Assembly (NCBI GenBank): GCA_963662175.1
Contig: OY759223.1
Span: 15,292,249 to 15,356,248, forward strand
Origin: Aradus depressus
Taxonomy: Eukaryota; Arthropoda; Insecta; Hemiptera; Aradidae
DNA length: 64,000 nt
Direction: 5' to 3'
The position numbers and the translations under genes are program-made. Below, in pieces: positions 30,176-44,500 of this stretch. The notes under the pieces are model-generated. The model was not told where the DNA came from. It saw nothing but the letters and a program-made list of their open reading frames with translations, and did no database searches. Numbering within the stretch: the stretch's first letter is position 1; each line of letters starts with the position of its first letter.

Positions 30176-32181
30176 AACTGCTTAGAAACTGCTTCCCCAC
30201 CTCGGAACTCTCCCCTCCTCTCGGCCGATATCGCTGAAACTTTACTGATTATGTCCTAAGTAGATTTTAGTATTAAATACAAAATTTGATGTCGATACAT
30301 TCATTACATCGACAGTTATTGGGATTTTTGAATTGAGCCCCCACCCCGGAACTCCCCCCTCCCCTCGGCCGATATCGTTGAAATTTGACTGTTTTTGTCC
30401 TAAGTGGATTTTAGTTTTAAATACGAAATTTGATGTCGATACATTCATTACATGGGCAGTTATTGGGATTTAGGAATTGAGCCCCCACCCCGGAACTCCC
30501 CCCTCCCCTCGGCCGATATCGCTGAAATTTGACTGGTTATGTCCTCTGTGAATGTTAATTTTAAATACGAAACTTGATGTTCATACATTCATTACATCGG
30601 CAGTTATTGGGATTTTAAAATTCAGAGTCGCTTATCTACCCATTCTCTTCCACCGGCTTCTATACTTCGATACTGAAACGGGGTTTGTTTGTATGTTTAT
30701 TCCAGCATCACGCCCAAACGGCTGGACGGATATTCATGAAACTTCACATGTAGCATCCTTCCAAGACCGATTGAATAATAGGTTATGTGGCGTCCCAAAA
30801 TTTCGAACGGGAGGGGGGGTTGTAAGGGGGGGCTAAGCATAAAAATAGTGCTAACTCATAAATTAATGGTCGGATTGTCATGAAAGTTCATATGTAGTAT
30901 TCTTGAAGGCCAAATAGGAATAAAAAGGGTGTGACGTCACAAAATTGTGAACGGGGGGGGGGGGTGGATTTTTGAACTGAGCCCTCTCCCCGGAACTCCC
31001 CCCTCCCCGCGGCCGATATCGCTGAAATTTCACTGGTTATGTCCTAAGTAGATTTTTGTTTTAAATACGAAATTTGATGTCGATACATTCATTACATGGG
31101 CAGTTATTGGGATTTTTGAAAAGGGCCCCCACCCCGGAACTCTCCCCTCACCTCGGCCGATATCGCTGAAATTTTACTGATTATGTCCTAAGTAGATTTT
31201 AATATTAAATACAAAATTTGATGTCGATACACTCATTACATCGGCAGTTATTGGGATTTTTGAATTGAGCCCCCACCCCGGAACCCCCCCATCCCCTCGG
31301 CCGATATCGCTGAAATTTGACTGGTTATGTCCTAAGTGGATTTTAGTTTTAAATACGAAATTTGATGTTGATACATTCATTACATCGGCAGTTATTGGGA
31401 TTTTAAAATTCAGAGTCGCTTATCAACCCATTCTCTTCCACCGGCTTCTATACTTCGATACTGAAACGGGGTTTGTTTGTATGTTTATTCCAGCATCACA
31501 CCCAAACGGGTGGACGGATATTCATGAAACTTCACATGTAGCATCCTTCCAAGACTGATTGAATAATAGGCTATGTGGCGTCCCAAAATTTCGAACGGGA
31601 GGGGGGGTTGTAAGGGGGGGCTAAGCATAAAAGTAGTGCTAACTCATTAATTAATGGTCGGATTGTCATGAAATTTCATATGTAGTATTCTTGAAGGCCA
31701 AATAGGAAAAAAAAGTGTATGACGTCACAAAATTGTGAACGGGAGGGGGATTGTGGATTTTTGAACTGAGCCCTCTCCCCGGAACACCCCCCTCCCCGCG
31801 GCCGATATCGCTAAAATTTCACTGGTTATGTCCTAAGTAGATTTTTGTTTTAAATACGAAATTTGATGTCGATACATTCATTACATGGGCAGTTATTGGG
31901 ATTTTTGGAAAGGGCCCCCACCCCGGAACTCCCCCCTCCCCGCGGCCGATATCGCTGAAATTTCACTGGTTATGTCCTAAGTAGATTTTTGTTTTAAATA
32001 CGAAATTTGATGTCGATACATTCATTACATGGGCAGTTATTGGGATTTTTGGAAAGGGCCCCCACCCCGGAACTCCCCCCTCCCCTCGGCCGATATCGCT
32101 GAAATTTGACTGGTTATGTCCTCCGTGAATGTTAATTTGAAATACGAAATTTGATGTTGATACATTCATTACATCGGCAGT

Positions 32182-32547
32182 TATTGGGATTTTAAAATTC
32201 AGAGTCGCTTATCTACCCATTCTCTTCCACCGGCTTCTATACTTCGATACTGGAACGGGGTTTGTTTGTATGTTTATTCCAGCATCACGCCCAAACGGCT
32301 GGACGGATATTCATGAAACTTCACATGTAGCATCCTTCCAAGACCGATTAAATAATAGGCTATGTGGCGTCCCAAAGTTTCGAACGGGAGGGGGGGTTGT
32401 AACGGGGGGCTAAGAATAAAAATAGTGCTAACTCATTAATTAATGGTCAGATTGTCATGAAATTTCATATGTAGTATTCTTGAAGGCCAAATAGGAAAAA
32501 AAAGTGTGTGACGTCACAAAATTGTGAACGGGAGGGGGGTTGTGGAT
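32182..32547 (+). repeat. representative 356-bp insert unit
   Basis: One example of the insert. It contains GGGTTTGTTTGTATGTTTAT, AACGGCTGGACGGATATTCA, TGAAACTTCACATGTAGCAT, a first G-run (GAACGGGAGGGGGGGTTG), then a diverged second copy of the same half (GGTCAGATTGTCATGAAATT, CATATGTAGTATTCTTGAAG), TGACGTCACAAAATTGTGAA and a second G-run. The halves are an old internal duplication. No reading frame crosses it on either strand with coding character. Confidence 0.85.
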
Positions 32548-35500
32548 TTTTGAACTGAGCCCTCTCCCCGGAACTCCCCCCTCCCCGCGGCCGATATCGC
32601 TGAAATTTCACTGGTTATGTCCTAAGTAGATTTTTGTTTTAAATACGAAGTTTGATGTCGATACATTCATTACATGGGCAGTTATTGGGATTTTTGGAAA
32701 GGGCCCCCACCCCGGAACTCCCCCCTCCCCTCGGCCGATATCGCTGAAATTTGACTGGTTATGTCCTCCGTGAATGTTAATTTGAAATACGAAATTTGAT
32801 GTTGATACATTCATTACATCGGCAGTTATTGGGATTTTAAAATTCAGAGTCGCTTATCTACCCATTCTCTTCCACCGGCTTCTATACTTCGATACTGAAA
32901 TGGGGTTTGTTTGTATGTTTATTCCAGCATCACGCCCAAACGGCTGGACGGATATTCATGAAACTTCACATGTAGCATCCTTCCAAGACCGATTGAATAA
33001 TAGGCTATGTGGCGTCCCAAAATTTCGAACGGGAGGGGGGGTTGTAAGGGGGGGCTAAGCATAAAAATAGTGCTAACTCATTAATTAATGGTCGGATTGT
33101 CATGAAAGTTCATATGTAGTATTCTTAAAGGCCAAATAGAAATAAAAAGGGTGTGACGTCACAAAATTGTGAACGGGGGGGGGGGGGGTGGATTTTTGAA
33201 CTGAGCCCTCTCCCCGGAACTCCCCCCTCCCCGCGGCCGATATCGCTGAAATTTGACTGGTTATGTCCTAAGTAGATTTTTGTTTTAAATACGAAATTTG
33301 ATGTCGATACATTCATTACATGGGCAGTTATTAGGATTTTTGAAAAGGGCCCCCACCCCGGAACCCCCCCATCCCCTCGGCCGATATCGCTGAAATTTGA
33401 CTGGTTATGTCCTAAGTGGATTTTAGTTTTAAATACGAAATTTGATGTCGATACATTCATTACATGGGCAGTTATTGGGATTTAGGAATTGAGCCCCCAC
33501 CCCGGAACTCCCCCCTCCCCTCGGCCGATTTTGCTGAAATTTGACTGGTTATGTCCTCCGTGAATGTTAATTTGAAATACGAAATTTGATGTTGATACAT
33601 TCATTACATCGGCAGTTATTGGGATTTTAAAATTCAGAGTCGCTTATCTACCCATTCTCTTCCACCGGCTTCTATACTTCGATACTGGAACGGGGTTTGT
33701 TTGTATGTTTATTCCAGCATCACGCCCAAACGGCTGGACGGATATTCATGAAACTTCACATGTAGCATCCTTCCAAGACCGATTAAATAATAGGCTATGT
33801 GGCGTCCCAAAGTTTCGAACGGGAGGGGGGGTTGTAACTGGGGGCTAAGAATAAAAATAGTGCTAACTCATTAATTAATGGTCAGATTGTCATGAAATTT
33901 CATATGTAGTATTCTTGAAGGCCAAATAGGAAAAAAAAGTGTGTGACATCACAAAATTGTGAACGGGAGGGGGGTTGTGGATTTTTGAACTGAGCCCTCT
34001 CCCCGGAACTCCCCCCTCCCCGCGGCCGATATCGCTGAAATTTCACTGGTTATGTCCTAAGTAGATTTTTGTTTTAAATACGAAATTTGATGTCGATACA
34101 TTCATTACATGGGCAGTTATTGGGATTTTTGGAAAGGGCCCCCACCCCGGAACTCCCCCCTCCCCTCGGCCGATATCGCTGAAATTTGACTGGTTATGTC
34201 CTCCGTGAATGTTAATTTGAAATACGAAATTTGATGTTGATACATTCATTACATCGGCAGTTATTGGGATTTTAAAATTCAGAGTCGCTTATCAACCCAT
34301 TCTCTTCCACCGGCTTCTATACTTCGATACTGAAACGGGGTTTGTTTGTATGTTTATTCCAGCATCACACCCAAACGGGTGGACGGATATTCATGAAACT
34401 TCACATGTAGCATCCTTCCAAGACTGATTGAATAATAGGCTATGTGGCGTCCCAAAATTTCGAACGGGAGGGGGGGTTGTAAGGGGGGGCTAAGCATAAA
34501 AGTAGTGCTAACTCATTAATTAATGGTCGGATTGTCATGAAAGTTCATATGTAGTATTCTTGAAGGCCAAATAAGAAAAAAAAGTGTCTGACGTCACAAA
34601 ATTGTGAACGGGAGGGGGATTGTGGATTTTTGAACTGAGCCCTCTCCCCGGAACACCCCCCTCCCCGCGGCCGACATCGCTGAAATTTCACTGGTTATGT
34701 CCTAAGTAGATTTTTGTTTTAAATACGAAATTTGATGTCGATACATTCATTACATGGGCAGTTATTGGGATTTTTGGAAAGGGCCCCCACCCCGGAACTC
34801 CCCCCTCCCCGCGGCCGATATCGCTGAAATTTCACTGGTTATGTCCTAAGTAGATTTTTGTTTTAAATACGAAGTTTGATGTCGATACATTCATTACATG
34901 GGCAGTTATTGGGATTTTTGGAAAGGGCCCCCACCCCGGAACTCCCCCCTCCCCTCGGCCGATATCGCTGAAATTTGACTGGTTATGTCCTCCGTGAATG
35001 TTAATTTGAAATACGAAATTTGATGTTGATACATTCATTACATCGGCAGTTATTGGGATTTTAAAATTCAGAGTCGCTTATCTACCCATTCTCTTCCACC
35101 GGCTTCTATACTTCGATACTGAAATGGGGTTTGTTTGTATGTTTATTCCAGCATCACGCCCAAACGGCTGGACGGATATTCATGAAACTTCACATGTAGC
35201 ATCCTTCCAAGACCGATTGAATAATAGGCTATGTGGCGTCCCAAAATTTCGAACGGGAGGGGGGGTTGTAAGGGGGGGCTAAGCATAAAAATAGTGCTAA
35301 CTCATTAATTAATGGTCGGATTGTCATGAAAGTTCATATGTAGTATTCTTAAAGGCCAAATAGAAATAAAAAGGGTGTGACGTCACAAAATTGTGAACGG
35401 GGGGGGGGGGTGGATTTTTGAACTGAGCCCTCTCCCCGGAACTCCCCCCTCCCCGCGGCCGATATCGCTGAAATTTGACTGGTTATGTCCTAAGTAGATT

Positions 35501-38500
35501 TTTGTTTTAAATACGAAATTTGATGTCGATACATTCATTACATGGGCAGTTATTAGGATTTTTGAAAAGGGCCCCCACCCCGGAACCCCCCCATCCCCTC
35601 GGCCGATATCGCTGAAATTTGACTGGTTATGTCCTAAGTGGATTTTAGTTTTAAATACGAAATTTGATGTCGATACATTCATTACATGGGCAGTTATTGG
35701 GATTTAGGAATTGAGCCCCCACCCCGGAACTCCCCCCTCCCCTCGGCCGATTTTGCTGAAATTTGACTGGTTATGTCCTCCGTGAATGTTAATTTGAAAT
35801 ACGAAATTTGATGTTGATACATTCATTACATCGGCAGTTATTGGGATTTTAAAATTCAGAGTCGCTTATCAACCCATTCTCTTCCACCGGCTTCTATACT
35901 TCGATACTGAAACGGGGTTTGTTTGTATGTTTATTCCAGCATCACACCCAAACGGGTGGACGGATATTCATGAAACTTCACATGTAGCATCCTTCCAAGA
36001 CTGATTGAATAATAGGCTATGTGGCGTCCCAAAATTTCGAACGGGAGGGGGGGTTGTAAGGGGGGGCTAAGCATAAAAGTAGTGCTAACTCATTAATTAA
36101 TGGTCGGATTGTCATGAAAGTTCATATGTAGTATTCTTGAAGGCCAAATAAGAAAAAAAAGTGTCTGACGTCACAAAATTGTGAACGGGAGGGGGATTGT
36201 GGATTTTTGAACTGAGCCCTCTCCCCGGAACACCCCCCTCCCCGCGGCCGATATCGCTGAAATTTCACTGGTTATGTCCTAAGTAGATTTTTCTTTTAAA
36301 TACGAAATTTGATGTCGATACATTCATTACATGGGCAGTTATTGGAATTTTTGGAAAGGGCCCCCACCCCGGAACTCCCCCCTCCCCGCGGCCGATATCG
36401 CTGAAATTTCACTGGTTATGTCCTAAGTAGATTTTTGTTTTAAATACGAAATTTGATGTCGATACATTCATTACATGGGCAGTTATTGGGATTTTTGGAA
36501 AGGGCCCCCACCCCGGAACTCCCCCCTCCCCTCGGCCGATATCGCTGAAATTTGACTGGTTATGTCCTCCGTGAATGTTAATTTGAAATACGAAATTTGA
36601 TGTTGATACATTCATTACATCGGCAGTTATTGGGATTTTAAAATTCAGAGTCGCTTATCTACCCATTCTCTTCCACCGGCTTCTATACTTCGATACTGGA
36701 ACGGGGTTTGTTTGTATGTTTATTCCAGCATCACGCCCAAACGGCTGGACGGATATTCATGAAACTTCACATGTAGCATCCTTCCAAGACCGATTAAATA
36801 ATAGGCTATGTGGCGTCCCAAAGTTTCGAACGGGAGGGGGGGTAGTAACGGGGGGCTAAGAATAAAAATAGTGCTAACTCATTAATTAATGGTCAGATTG
36901 TCATGAAATTTCATATGTAGTATTCTTGAAGGCCAAATAGGAAAAAAAAGTGTGTGACGTCACAAAATTGTGAACGGGAGGGGGGTTGTGGATTTTTGAA
37001 CTGAGCCCTCTCCCCGGAACACCCCCCTCCCCGCGGCCGATATCGCTGAAATTTCACTGGTTATGTCCTAAGTAGATTTTTCTTTTAAATACGAAATTTG
37101 ATGTCGATACATTCATTACATGGGCAGTTATTGGAATTTTTGGAAAGGGCCCCCACCCCGGAACTCCCCCCTCCCCGCGGCCGATATCGCTGAAATTTCA
37201 CTGGTTATGTCCTAAGTAGATTTTTGTTTTAAATACGAAATTTGATGTCGATACATTCATTACATGGGCAGTTATTGGGATTTTTGGAAAGGGCCCCCAC
37301 CCCGGAACTCCCCCCTCCCCGCGGCCGATATCGCTGAAATTTCACTGGTTATGTCCTAAGTAGATTTTTGTTTTAAATACGAAATTTGATGTCGATACAT
37401 TCATTACATGGGCAGTTATTGGGATTTTTGGAAAGGCCCCCACCCCGGAACTCTCCCCTCCCCTCGGCCGATATCGCTGAAATTTGACTGGTTATGTCCT
37501 CCGTGAATGTTAATTTGAAATACGAAATTTGATGTTGATACATTCATTACATCGGCAGTTATTGGGATTTTAAAATTCAGAGTCGCTTATCTACCCATTC
37601 TCTTCCACCGGCTTCTATACTTCGATACTGGAACGGGGTTTGTTTGTATGTTTATTCCAGCATCACGCCCAAACGGCTGGACGGATATTCATGAAACTTC
37701 ACATGTAGCATCCTTCCAAGACCGATTAAATAATAGGCTATGTGGCGTCCCAAAGTTTCGAACGGGAGGGGGGGTTGTAACGGGGGGCTAAGAATAAAAA
37801 TAGTGCTAACTCATTAATTAATGGTCAGATTGTCATGAAATTTCATATGTAGTATTCTTGAAGGCCAAATAGGAAAAAAAAGTGTGTGACATCACAAAAT
37901 TGTGAACGGGAGGGGGGTTGTGGATTTTTGAACTGAGCCCTCTCCCCGGAACTCCCCCCTCCCCGCGGCCGATATCGCTGAAATTTCACTGGTTATGTCC
38001 TAAGTAGATTTTTGTTTTAAATACGAAATTTGATGTCGATACATTCATTACATGGGCAGTTATTGGGATTTTTGGAAAGGGCCCCCACCCCGGAACTCCC
38101 CCCTCCCCTCGGCCGATATCGCTGAAATTTGACTGGTTATGTCCTCCGTGAATGTTAATTTGAAATACGAAATTTGATGTTGATACATTCATTACATCGG
38201 CAGTTATTGGGATTTTAAAATTCAGAGTCGCTTATCAACCCATTCTCTTCCACCGGCTTCTATACTTCGATACTGAAACGGGGTTTGTTTGTATGTTTAT
38301 TCCAGCATCACACCCAAACGGGTGGACGGATATTCATGAAACTTCACATGTAGCATCCTTCCAAGACTGATTGAATAATAGGCTATGTGGCGTCCCAAAA
38401 TTTCGAACGGGAGGGGGGGTTGTAAGGGGGGGCTAAGCATAAAAGTAGTGCTAACTCATTAATTAATGGTCGGATTGTCATGAAAGTTCATATGTAGTAT

Positions 38501-41500
38501 TCTTGAAGGCCAAATAAGAAAAAAAAGTGTCTGACGTCACAAAATTGTGAACGGGAGGGGGATTGTGGATTTTTGAACTGAGCCCTCTCCCCGGAACACC
38601 CCCCTCCCCGCGGCCGACATCGCTGAAATTTCACTGGTTATGTCCTAAGTAGATTTTTGTTTTAAATACGAAATTTGATGTCGATACATTCATTACATGG
38701 GCAGTTATTGGGATTTTTGGAAAGGGCCCCCACCCCGGAACTCCCCCCTCCCCGCGGCCGATATCGCTGAAATTTCACTGGTTATGTCCTAAGTAGATTT
38801 TTGTTTTAAATACGAAATTTGATGTCGATACATTCATTACATGGGCAGTTATTGGGATTTTTGGAAAGGGCCCCCACCCCGGAACTCCCCCCTCCCCTCG
38901 GCCGATATCGCTGAAATTTGACTGGTTATGTCCTCCGTGAATGTTAATTTGAAATACGAAATTTGATGTTGATACATTCATTACATCGGCAGTTATTGGG
39001 ATTTTAAAATTCAGAGTCGCTTATCTACCCATTCTCTTCCACCGGCTTCTATACTTCGATACTGAAACGGGGTTTGTTTGTATGTTTATTCCAGCATCAC
39101 ACCCAAACGGGTGGACGGATATTCATGAAACTTCACATGTAGCATCCTTCCAAGACTGATTGAATAATAGGCTATGTGGCGTCCCAAAATTTCGAACGGG
39201 AGGGGGGGTTGTAAGGGGGGGCTAAGCATAAAAGTAGTGCTAACTCATTAATTAATGGTCGGATTGTCATGAAAGTTCATATGTAGTATTCTTGAAGGCC
39301 AAATAAGAAAAAAAAGTGTCTGACGTCACAAAATTGAGAACGGGAGGGGGGTTGTGGATTTTTGAACTGAGCCCTCACCCCGGAACTCCCCCCTCCCCGC
39401 GGCCGATATCGCTGAAATTTCACTGGTTATGTCCTAAGTAGATTTTTGTTTTAAATACGAAATTTGATGTCGATACATTCATTACATGGGCAGTTATTGG
39501 GATTTTTGGAAAGGGCCCCCACCCCGGAACTCCCCCCTCCCCGCGGCCGATATCGCTGAAATTTCACTGGTTATGTCCTAAGTAGATTTTTGTTTTAAAT
39601 ACGAAATTTGATGTCGATACATTCATTACATCGGCAGTTATTGGGATTTTAAAATTCAGAGTCGCTTATCAACCCATTCTCTTCCACCGGCTTCTATACT
39701 TCGATACTGAAACGGGGTTTGTTTGTATGTTTATTCCAGTATCACACCCAAACGGGTGGACGGATATTCATGAAACTTCACATGTAGCATCCTTCCAAGA
39801 CTGATTGAATAATAGGCTATGTGGCGTCCCAAAATTTCGAACGGGAGGGGGGGTTGTAAGGGGGGGCTAAGCATAAAAGTAGTGCTAACTCATTAATTAA
39901 TGGTCGGATTGTCATGAAAGTTCATATGTAGTATTCTTGAAGGCCAAATAAGAAAAAAAAGTGTCTGACGTCACAAAATTGTGAACGGGAGGGGGATTGT
40001 GGATTTTTGAACTGAGCCCTCTCCCCGGAACACCCCCCTCCCCGCGGCCGATATCGCTGAAATTTCACTGGTTATGTCCTAAGTAGATTTTTGTTTTAAA
40101 TACGAAATTTGATGTCGATACATTCATTACATGGGCAGTTATTGGGATTTTTGGAAAGGGCCCCCACCCCGGAACTCCCCCCTCCCCGCGGCCGATATCG
40201 CTGAAATTTCACTGGTTAATTCCTAAGTAGATTTTTGTTTTAAATACGAAATTTGATGTCGATACATTCATTACATGGGCAGTTATTGGGATTTTTGGAA
40301 AGGGCCCCCACCCCGGAACTCCCCCCTCCCCTCGGCCGATATCGCTGAAATTTGACTGGTTATGTCTTCCGTGAATGTTAATTTGAAATACGAAATTTGA
40401 TGTTGATACATTCATTACATCGGCAGTTATTGGGATTTTAAAATTCAGAGTCGCTTATCTACCCATTCTCTTCCACCGGCTTCTATACTTCGATACTGGA
40501 ACGGGGTTTGTTTGTATGTTTATTCCAGCATCACGCCCAAACGGCTGGACGGATATTCATGAAACTTCACATGTAGCATCCTTCCAAGACCGATTAAATA
40601 ATAGGCTATGTGGCGTCCCAAAGTTTCGAACGGGAGGGGGGGTTGTAACGGGGGGCTAAGAATAAAAATAGTGCTAACTCATTAATTAATGGTCAGATTG
40701 TCATGAAATTTCATATGTAGTATTCTTGAAGGCCAAATAGGAAAAAAAAGTGTGTGACGTCACAAAATTGTGAACGGGAGGGGGGTTGTGGATTTTTGAA
40801 CTGAGCCCTCACCCCGGAACTCCCCCCTCCCCGCGGCCGATATCGCTGAAATTTCACTGGTTATGTCCTAAGTAGATTTTTGTTTTAAATACGAAATTTG
40901 ATGTCGATACATTCATTACATGGGCAGTTATTAGGATTTTTGAAAAGGGCCCCCACCCCGGAACTCTCCCCTCACCTCGGCCGATATCGCTGAAATTTCA
41001 CTGGTTATGTCCTAAGTAGATTTTTGTTTTAAATACTAAATTTGATGTCGATACATTCATTACATGGGCAGTTATTGGGATTTTTGGAAAGGGCCCCCAC
41101 CCCGGAACTCCCCCCTCCCCGCGGCCGATATCGCTGAAATTTCACTGGTTATGTCCTAAGTAGATTTTTGTTTTAAATACGAAATTTGATGTCGATACAT
41201 TCATTACATGGGCAGTTATTGGGATTTTTGGAAAGGGCCCCCACCCCGGAACTCCCCCCTCCCCTCGGCCGATATCGCTGAAATTTGACTGGTTATGTCT
41301 TCCGTGAATGTTAATTTGAAATACGAAATTTGATGTTGATACATTCATTACATCGGCAGTTATTGGGATTTTAAAATTCAGAGTCGCTTATCTACCCATT
41401 CTCTTCCACCGGCTTCTATACTTCGATACTGAAATGGGGTTTGTTTGTATGTTTATTCCAGCATCACGCCCAAACGGCTGGACGGATATTCATGAAACTT

Positions 41501-44500
41501 CACATGTAGCATCCTTCCAAGACCGATTGAATAATAGGCTATGTGGCGTCCCAAAATTTCGAACGGGAGGGGGGGTTGTAAGGGGGGGCTAAGCATAAAA
41601 ATAGTGCTAACTCATTAATTAATGGTCGGATTGTCATGAAAGTTCATATGTAGTATTCTTGAAGGCCAAATAGGAATAAAAAGGGTGTGACGTCACAAAA
41701 TTGTGAACGGGGGGGGGGGGGGGGGGTGGATTTTTGAACTGAGCCCTCTCCCCGGAACTCCCCCCTCCCCGCGGCCGATATCGCTGAAATTTGACTGGTT
41801 ATGTCCTAAGTAGATTTTTGTTTTAAATACGAAATTTGATGTCGATACATTCATTACATGGGCAGTTATTAGGATTTTTGAAAAGGGCCCCCACCCCGGA
41901 ACTCTCCCCTCACCTCGGCCGATATCGCTGAAATTTTACTGATTATGTCCTAAGTAGATTTTAATATTAAATACAAAATTTGATGTCGATACACTCATTA
42001 CATCGGCAGTTATTGGGATTTTTGAATTGAGCCCCCACCCCGGAACCCCCCCATCCCCTCGGCCGATATCGCTGAAATTTGACTGGTTATGTCCTAAGTG
42101 GATTTTAGTTTTAAATACGAAATTTGATGTCGATACATTCATTACATGGGCAGTTATTGGGATTTTTGGAAAGGGCCCCCACCCCGGAACTCCCCCCTCC
42201 CCGCGGCCGATATCGCTGAAATTTCACTGGTTATGTCCTAAGTAGATTTTTGTTTTAAATACGAAATTTGATGTCGATACATTCATTACATGGGCAGTTA
42301 TTGGGATTTTTGGAAAGGGCCCCCACCCCGGAACTCCCCCCTCCCCTCGGCCGATATCGCTGAAATTTGACTGGTTATGTCCTCCGTGAATGTTAATTTG
42401 AAATACGAAATTTGATGTTGATACATTCATTACATCGGCAGTTATTGGGATTTTAAAATTCAGAGTCGCTTATCTACCCATTCTCTTCCACCGGCTTCTA
42501 TACTTCGATACTGAAATGGGGTTTGTTTGTATGTTTATTCCAGCATCACGCCCAAACGGCTGGACGGATATTCATGAAACTTCACATGTAGCATCCTTCC
42601 AAGACCGATTGAATAATAGGCTATGTGGCGTCCCAAAATTTCGAACGGGAGGGGGGGTTGTAAGGGGGGGCTAAGCATAAAAATAGTGCTAACTCATTAA
42701 TTAATGGTCGGATTGTCATGAAAGTTCATATGTAGTATTCTTGAAGGCCAAATAGGAATAAAAAGGGTGTGACGTCACAAAATTGTGAACGGGGGGGGGT
42801 GGATTTTTGAACTGAGCCCTCTCCCCGGAACACCCCCCTCCCCGCGGCCGATATCGCTGAAATTTCACTGGTTATGTCCTAAGTAGATTTTTGTTTTAAA
42901 TACGAAATTTGATGTCGATACATTCATTACATGGGCAGTTATTGGGATTTTTGGAAAGGGCCCCCACCCCGGAATTCCCCCCTCCCCTCGGCCGATATCG
43001 CTGAAATTTGACTGGTTATGTCCTTTGTGAATGTTAATTTGAAATACGAAATTTGATGTTGATACATTCATTACATGGGCAGTTATTGGGATTTTTGGAA
43101 AGGGCCCCCACCCCGGAACTCCCCCCTCCCCTTTGGCCGATATCGCTGAAATTTGACTGGTTATGTCCTCCGTGAATGTTAATTTGAAATACGAAATTTG
43201 ATGTTGATACATTCATTACATCGGCAGTTATTGGGATTTTAAAATTCAGAGTCGCTTATCTACCCATTCTCTTCCACCGGCTTCTATACTTCGATACTGA
43301 AATGGGGTTTGTTTGTATGTTTATTCCAGCATCACGCCCAAACGGCTGGACGGATATTCATGAAACTTCACATGTAGCATCCTTCCAAGACCGATTGAAT
43401 AATAGGCTATGTGGCGTCCCAAAATTTCGAACGGGAGGGGGGGTTGTAAGGGGGGGCTAAGCATAAAAATAGTGCTAACTCATTAATTAATGGTCGGATT
43501 GTCATGAAAGTTCATATGTAGTATTCTTGAAGGCCAAATAGGAATAAAAAGGGTGTGACGTCACAAAATTGTGAACGGGGGGGGGGGTGGATTTTTGAAC
43601 TGAGCCCTCTCCCCGGAACTCCCCCCTCCCCGCGGCCGATATCGCTGAAATTTGACTGGTTATGTCCTAAGTAGATTTTTGTTTTAAATACGAAATTTGA
43701 TGTCGATACATTCATTACATGGGCAGTTATTAGAATTTTTGAAAAGGGCCCCCACCCCGGAACTCTCCCCTCACCTCGGCCGATATCGCTGAAATTTCAC
43801 TGGTTATGTCCTAAGTAGATTTTTGTTTTAAATACTAAATTTGATGTCGATACATTCATTACATGGGCAGTTATTGGGATTTTTGGAAAGGGCCCCCACC
43901 CCGGAACTCCCCCCTCCCCGCGGCCGATATCGCTGAAATTTCACTGGTTATGTCCTAAGTAGATTTTTGTTTTAAATACGAAATTTGATGTCGATACATT
44001 CATTACATGGGCAGTTATTGGGATTTTTGGAAAGGGCCCCCACCCCGGAACTCCCCCCTCCCCTCGGCCGATATCGCTGAAATTTGACTGGTTATGTCTT
44101 CCGTGAATGTTAATTTGAAATACGAAATTTGATGTTGATACATTCATTACATCGGCAGTTATTGGGATTTTAAAATTCAGAGTCGCTTATCTACCCATTC
44201 TCTTCCACCGGCTTCTATACTTCGATACTGAAATGGGGTTTGTTTGTATGTTTATTCCAGCATCACGCCCAAACGGCTGGACGGATATTCATGAAACTTC
44301 ACATGTAGCATCCTTCCAAGACCGATTGAATAATAGGCTATGTGGCGTCCCAAAATTTCGAACGGGAGGGGGGGTTGTAAGGGGGGGCTAAGCATAAAAA
44401 TAGTGCTAACTCATTAATTAATGGTCGGATTGTCATGAAAGTTCATATGTAGTATTCTTGAAGGCCAAATAGGAATAAAAAGGGTGTGACGTCACAAAAT

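Noticed and set aside
32235..32260. CENP-B-box-like motif CTTCGATACTG-AACGGGG in each insert
   Set aside because: It has TTCG and CGGG, but with 9 bases between them instead of 7, and lacks the central A at the required place; not a match to the canonical box.
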